64,000 bases of DNA from Brevibacillus choshinensis. Lineage in GTDB: Bacteria > Bacillota > Bacilli > Brevibacillales > Brevibacillaceae. The notes under the pieces are model-generated. The model saw only the letters and a program-made list of their open reading frames with translations, was not told the DNA's origin and did not search any database. Shown piece after piece: positions 59,278 through 64,000 of this stretch. Position 1 is the stretch's first letter. Every line of letters starts with the position of its first letter. The stretch is taken from assembly GCF_016811915.1 (NCBI RefSeq), contig NZ_CP069127.1, positions 4,181,001-4,245,000 of the forward strand. The letters are read 5' to 3'. A program made the position numbers and the translations under genes.

Positions 59278-60059
59278 TCTACCATGCCCCCAACTGTTAT
59301 TTGGGTGCCTGAAGGCTGGTATTTCCGCAATAGGTGATTTTTTAGTGCGTCTTCAAAAAGTTTATTATTCTCTACTGTATTCATGTAAGCATCGTAGATC
59401 GAAAAGAAATAAAACGAGGGTAAATACAAGAGCCATTGCTTTTCCAAAACAAGTGTGGAAAATCGTATGTTACCTAGGATCAGGTAGTGAATGGCGAGGA
59501 TCAGATTAGATTTCCATACGAGAATAATGGAACATACAAAAATAAACCCTGCTAAAACAATACGATGGAGATACAATTGCCCAAGGCTGGGTATTCCCAG
59601 AGACCATACTACTGCTATCCAAGGCTTGCGTTTGTCAAGGTAGTTTACTTCTATTGCTCCAATGCGAAAAACGTCATAAAACCCATTCTCTCTTTGTGCG
59701 AGTAGATAAATCTTATTCATATCAACAGTGGATCGATAACTGTCCCATATCGCAAACAAATAAACAGGTATGTAAAGCATCGTGAATCTGGGTTCCAATA
59801 TATCTTTTGCCGCTTGAAACTGACCGTTAAAGGAATACACCATTGCTTCATTCAGATGAATCAATTGATTAATGAACACTTCCCATATAATCAATGCGTA
59901 GCCTCGGAGATATTTGCTCAGTAGAAGGTGCCCAAAACCGGGGAAAGCCAAGGACCACGCAGCAATAATATAAGGATTTCTTTTATGAAGTTGTGTGGTT
60001 CCCAGCAAACTGACATATGCCTTGTTGCGCATATTTCGAACTGTTCCCTGACTTTCCAT
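59274..60059 (-). CDS. Internally duplicated TM2-like membrane protein
   Basis: A 261-residue membrane protein made of two related halves, each about 110 residues. Repeat 1 (about 27-115) has KRNPYIIAAWSLAFPGFGHLLL and ends MLYIPVYLFAIWDSYRSTVDMNKIY; repeat 2 (about 142-235) has KRKPWIAVVWSLGIPSLGQLYL and ends LYLPSFYFFSIYDAYMNTVENNKLF. The opening P-G-x-G-x-x-x-L is like the TM2 domain. The copies share a D-x-Y-x-x-T-V-x-x-N-K end. GGTGGTCAA precedes the ATG. Codon use looks more A/T-rich than in neighbours. No named family; it forms a coupled operon with the next gene. Confidence 0.7.
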   Translation of the reverse strand: MESQGTVRNMRNKAYVSLLGTTQLHKRNPYIIAAWSLAFPGFGHLLLSKYLRGYALIIWEVFINQLIHLNEAMVYSFNGQFQAAKDILEPRFTMLYIPVYLFAIWDSYRSTVDMNKIYLLAQRENGFYDVFRIGAIEVNYLDKRKPWIAVVWSLGIPSLGQLYLHRIVLAGFIFVCSIILVWKSNLILAIHYLILGNIRFSTLVLEKQWLLYLPSFYFFSIYDAYMNTVENNKLFEDALKNHLLRKYQPSGTQITVGGMVE

Positions 60060-60173
60060 AATTGACCACCTTTGAAGCTATTTGGTTGTAATTTGCCCAA
60101 ATGCTTGAGGAACCATTCAAACGAGACATGGTCTATCCCGTGTTGAATGACATTAACATTACTGAATAAACAC

Positions 60174-60204
60174 AAAAAAACAGAGGCCAAATTGGCTCTC
60201 TGTT
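60174..60204 (-). terminator. Terminator of the rRNA-tRNA operon
   Basis: AACAGAGAGCC pairs with GGCCTCTGTT around AATTT and is followed by seven T on the minus strand, 15 bases after the last tRNA. Confidence 0.85.
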
Positions 60205-60218
60205 CTCCTCTATTCATA

Positions 60219-60292
60219 TGGAGCGGGTGATGGGAATCGAACCCACGCGACCAGCTTGGAAGGCTGGGGTTCTACCATTGAACTACACCCGC
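60219..60292 (-). tRNA. tRNA-Gly (TCC)
   Basis: Complete cloverleaf on the minus strand with anticodon TCC in the loop, T-loop GGTTCGATTCC and encoded CCA end. Last gene of the array. Confidence 0.95.
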
Positions 60293-60304
60293 ATGTAATT
60301 GAGA

Positions 60305-60392
60305 TGGTGCCGAGGACCGGACTTGAACCGGTACGGGAGAAACTCCCGACAGATTTTAAGTCTGTTGCGTCTGCCCATTCCGCCACCCCGGC
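60305..60392 (-). tRNA. tRNA-Leu (TAA)
   Basis: Type II tRNA with long variable arm (GGGAGTTTCTCCC); anticodon TAA, CCA encoded. Confidence 0.95.
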
Positions 60393-60418
60393 AAAGCAAG
60401 AAAATGATGGGCAAATCA

Positions 60419-60495
60419 TGGTCGGGAAGACAGGATTCGAACCTGCGACCCCTTGGTCCCAAGCCAAGTACTCTACCAAGCTGAGCTACTTCCCG
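60419..60495 (-). tRNA. tRNA-Pro (TGG)
   Basis: Full cloverleaf, anticodon TGG in CTTGGGA, CCA encoded. Confidence 0.95.
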
Positions 60496-60524
60496 ACTGT
60501 ATCCTTTTCACTCTAGATGAAAAG

Positions 60525-60601
60525 TGGCGTGCCCTGAGAGATTCGAACTCCCGACCTTTTGATTCGTAGTCAAACGCTCTATCCAGCTGAGCTAAGGGCA
60601 C
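60525..60601 (-). tRNA. tRNA-Arg (ACG)
   Basis: Full cloverleaf, anticodon ACG (read as ICG after editing), CCA encoded. Confidence 0.95.
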
Positions 60602-60604
60602 ATA

Positions 60605-60680
60605 TGGAGCGGACGAAGGGTCTCGAACCCTCGACCTTCGCCTTGGCAAGGCGACGCTCTACCAATTGAGCTACGTCCGC
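60605..60680 (-). tRNA. tRNA-Gly (GCC)
   Basis: Full cloverleaf, anticodon GCC in TTGCCAA, CCA encoded; only three bases from tRNA-Arg. Confidence 0.95.
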
Positions 60681-60699
60681 ATGTAATTTTGCAGTTGTT

Positions 60700-60786
60700 T
60701 GGTGCGGTCGAGAGGACTTGAACCTCCACGGTGTTGCCACCACTAGAACCTGAATCTAGCGCGTCTGCCAATTCCGCCACGACCGC
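60700..60786 (-). tRNA. tRNA-Leu (CAG)
   Basis: Type II tRNA with long variable arm; anticodon CAG in ATTCAGG, CCA encoded. Confidence 0.95.
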
Positions 60787-60803
60787 ATGTAAAGTTTAAA
60801 AAC

Positions 60804-60879
60804 TGGTGAGCCATGAAGGACTCGAACCTTCGACCCTCTGATTAAAAGTCAGATGCTCTACCAACTGAGCTAATGGCTC
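60804..60879 (-). tRNA. tRNA-Lys (TTT)
   Basis: Full cloverleaf, anticodon TTT in CTTTTAA, CCA encoded. Confidence 0.95.
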
Positions 60880-60892
60880 TCATTAAGAAAAC

Positions 60893-60977
60893 TGGTGGGG
60901 AGAGACGGATTCGAACCGCCGAACCCAGAGGGAGCAGATTTACAGTCTGCCGCGTTTAGCCACTTCGCTATCTCCCC
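60893..60977 (-). tRNA. tRNA-Tyr (GTA)
   Basis: Type II tRNA with long variable arm; anticodon GTA in CTGTAAA, CCA encoded. Confidence 0.95.
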
Positions 60978-60982
60978 AGTGA

Positions 60983-61058
60983 TGGTGCCGGCAATAGGAC
61001 TTGAACCCACAACCCCCTGATTACAAGTCAGGTGCTCTACCAATTGAGCTATACCGGC
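60983..61058 (-). tRNA. tRNA-Thr (TGT)
   Basis: Full cloverleaf, anticodon TGT in CTTGTAA, CCA encoded. First gene after the internal promoter. Confidence 0.95.
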
Positions 61059-61068
61059 GAACGTATTT

Positions 61069-61097
61069 ATTTTACCAAATCATTCATAGATAATCAA
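61069..61097 (-). promoter_or_regulatory. Internal promoter of the distal tRNA set
   Basis: In an AT-rich 100-bp spacer TTGATT and TAAAAT lie 17 bases apart on the minus strand, with a predicted transcript start about four bases before tRNA-Thr. Confidence 0.65.
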
Positions 61098-61158
61098 CAT
61101 TTTTTCACTAATTGTAAACGTCTTTCATCTTCATGAATGTTGCCATTCTTGAAAAGAA

Positions 61159-61235
61159 TGGCGGAGCTGACGGGACTCGAACCCGCGACCTCCGGTGTGA
61201 CAGACCGGCGTGAACTCCAACTTCACCACAGCTCC
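61159..61235 (-). tRNA. tRNA-Asp (GTC)
   Basis: Full cloverleaf, anticodon GTC in CTGTCAC, CCA encoded. Confidence 0.95.
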
Positions 61236-61360
61236 ATATTATTTTCCTTGAACTCGACGCTTATTCAAGGTCGTACAAGGAGAAAATTTGGTTGCACCCT
61301 ACGGGTACTCCCATCTCACTTGAGCAAGATGTACATTCGACGTAGTTCAAGTGAATAATT
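61236..61360 (-). other. 125-bp tRNA spacer with two hairpins
   Basis: The spacer between tRNA-Met and tRNA-Asp is longer than the others. It holds CACTTGA-N-TCAAGTG and CCTTGAA-N-TTCAAGG hairpins on the minus strand and a second copy of the 3' end of tRNA-Met (GCAACCAAAT), which may be a leftover of a deleted tRNA copy. Confidence 0.5.
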
Positions 61361-61437
<77 letters not shown>

Positions 61438-61466
61438 ACAGGGACCTATTCGGTCAGTAGTAATAG

Positions 61467-61542
61467 TGGTGGAGGCTGACGGGATCGAACCGCCGACCCT
61501 CTGCTTGTAAGGCAGATGCTCTCCCAGCTGAGCTAAGCCTCC
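61467..61542 (-). tRNA. tRNA-Val (TAC)
   Basis: Full cloverleaf, anticodon TAC in CTTACAA, CCA encoded. Confidence 0.95.
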
Positions 61543-61566
61543 ACATTCTCTTAATGGGATATTTTA

Positions 61567-61643
61567 TGGTGACCCGTAGGGGATTCGAACCCCTGTATGA
61601 CAGCGTGAAAGGCTGCTGTGTTAAACCGCTTCACCAACGGGCC
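61567..61643 (-). tRNA. tRNA-Glu (TTC)
   Basis: Full cloverleaf, anticodon TTC in CTTTCAC; the anticodon stem ends in a G-U pair. CCA encoded. Confidence 0.93.
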
Positions 61644-61666
61644 ATAGCATGGTTGGGTAATAATCA

Positions 61667-61742
61667 TGGTGCTCCCGACAGGAATCGAACCTGCGACCTC
61701 TTCCTTACCATGGAAACGCTCTACCGACTGAGCTACAGGAGC
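61667..61742 (-). tRNA. tRNA-Thr (GGT)
   Basis: Full cloverleaf, anticodon GGT in ATGGTAA, CCA encoded. Second Thr acceptor of the array. Confidence 0.93.
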
Positions 61743-61749
61743 ATGAATA

Positions 61750-61826
61750 TGGCTCCTCGGGACGGACTCGAACCGCCGACCGATCGGTTAACAGCCGATT
61801 GCTCTACCAACTGAGCTACCGAGGAA
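61750..61826 (-). tRNA. tRNA-Asn (GTT)
   Basis: Full cloverleaf, anticodon GTT in CTGTTAA, CCA encoded. First tRNA after the 23S gene, about 54 bases from its end. Confidence 0.95.
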
Positions 61827-61880
61827 CATTGAAGGTCATTCCTTCAAAACTGAATACGCATGTTTGCTAAAGAATGTGTG

Positions 61881-64000
<2,120 letters not shown>

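Noticed and set aside
61287..61340. 17-codon frame in the tRNA spacer as a leader peptide
   Set aside because: There is no good ribosome binding site, and the frame runs through a duplicated tRNA tail.

Overview
The window looks like chromosomal DNA of an aerobic, endospore-forming Firmicute of the Paenibacillaceae, most likely Brevibacillus. The reasons are a moderately GC-rich low-repeat sequence, strong AGGAGG ribosome binding sites with several TTG and GTG starts, sporulation and germination genes (an alpha/beta SASP with a SigG promoter, SleB-like lysin, GerW/YtfJ), B. subtilis-like genes (YtnP, YhaM, YtfI, YkoP), and a large tRNA array behind a 23S rRNA gene. The genus is an inference; no 16S rRNA is present. 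I see no insertion sequence, prophage or CRISPR array.

Layout. 1-9.7 kb: two paralogous TrpX-like binding lipoproteins, a CNNM/CorC-type membrane protein divergent from a bacterial XPB helicase, an ECF sigma factor with its anti-sigma factor behind a self-type promoter, a PNPOx-VOC pair and a CGNR-finger regulator. 9.8-15.3 kb: ABC-2 exporter, SGNH hydrolase, MFS pump and YtnP lactonase. 15.4-23 kb: 2,4-dienoyl-CoA reductase with a FadR-like operator, several unknown small proteins, an LCP cell-wall ligase, a PfkB kinase and an Fsr-like MFS pump. 23-30.5 kb: an unknown three-gene SEC-C operon, a YcdB-like exported protein and the YhaM-DUF1232-DedA operon. 30.7-36.6 kb: DUF2062 protein, NAD synthetase, methionine aminopeptidase, a luciferase-like monooxygenase with a TetR repressor, and PspC. 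36.6-39.6 kb: a homogentisate (tyrosine/phenylalanine) degradation operon with a cre box inside its promoter and a folded leader of about 240 nt. 39.7-45.3 kb: pseudouridine synthase, MBL hydrolase with TetR repressor and three tandem operators, methyltransferase, thiol peroxidase, gamma-glutamylcyclotransferase. 45.4-50.1 kb: pyruvate carboxylase and an orphan FliD-like protein. 50.2-57 kb: a spore and envelope block (gerW, ytfI, SLH-3D protein, sleB, YetF-like, SASP, a UgtP/MGDG-type glycosyltransferase with YkoP, YjbE/TerC). 57.2-60 kb: a soluble orphan histidine kinase, a structured intergenic stretch and a two-gene membrane operon with an internally duplicated protein. 60.2-64 kb: 15 tRNA genes and the 3' two thirds of a 23S rRNA gene, all transcribed leftward, with no 5S gene between them.

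Functionally the region is mostly housekeeping, stress, sporulation and catabolic genes, each unit locally regulated. The best candidates for something undescribed are the SEC-C operon (23.1-26.5 kb), the folded leader of the homogentisate operon, the internally duplicated membrane protein beside the tRNA array, the orphan FliD-like protein and the missing 5S gene. Starts were re-chosen wherever a ribosome binding site pointed to a different codon than the longest open frame. Coordinates of short sites were counted by eye and may be off by one or two bases.
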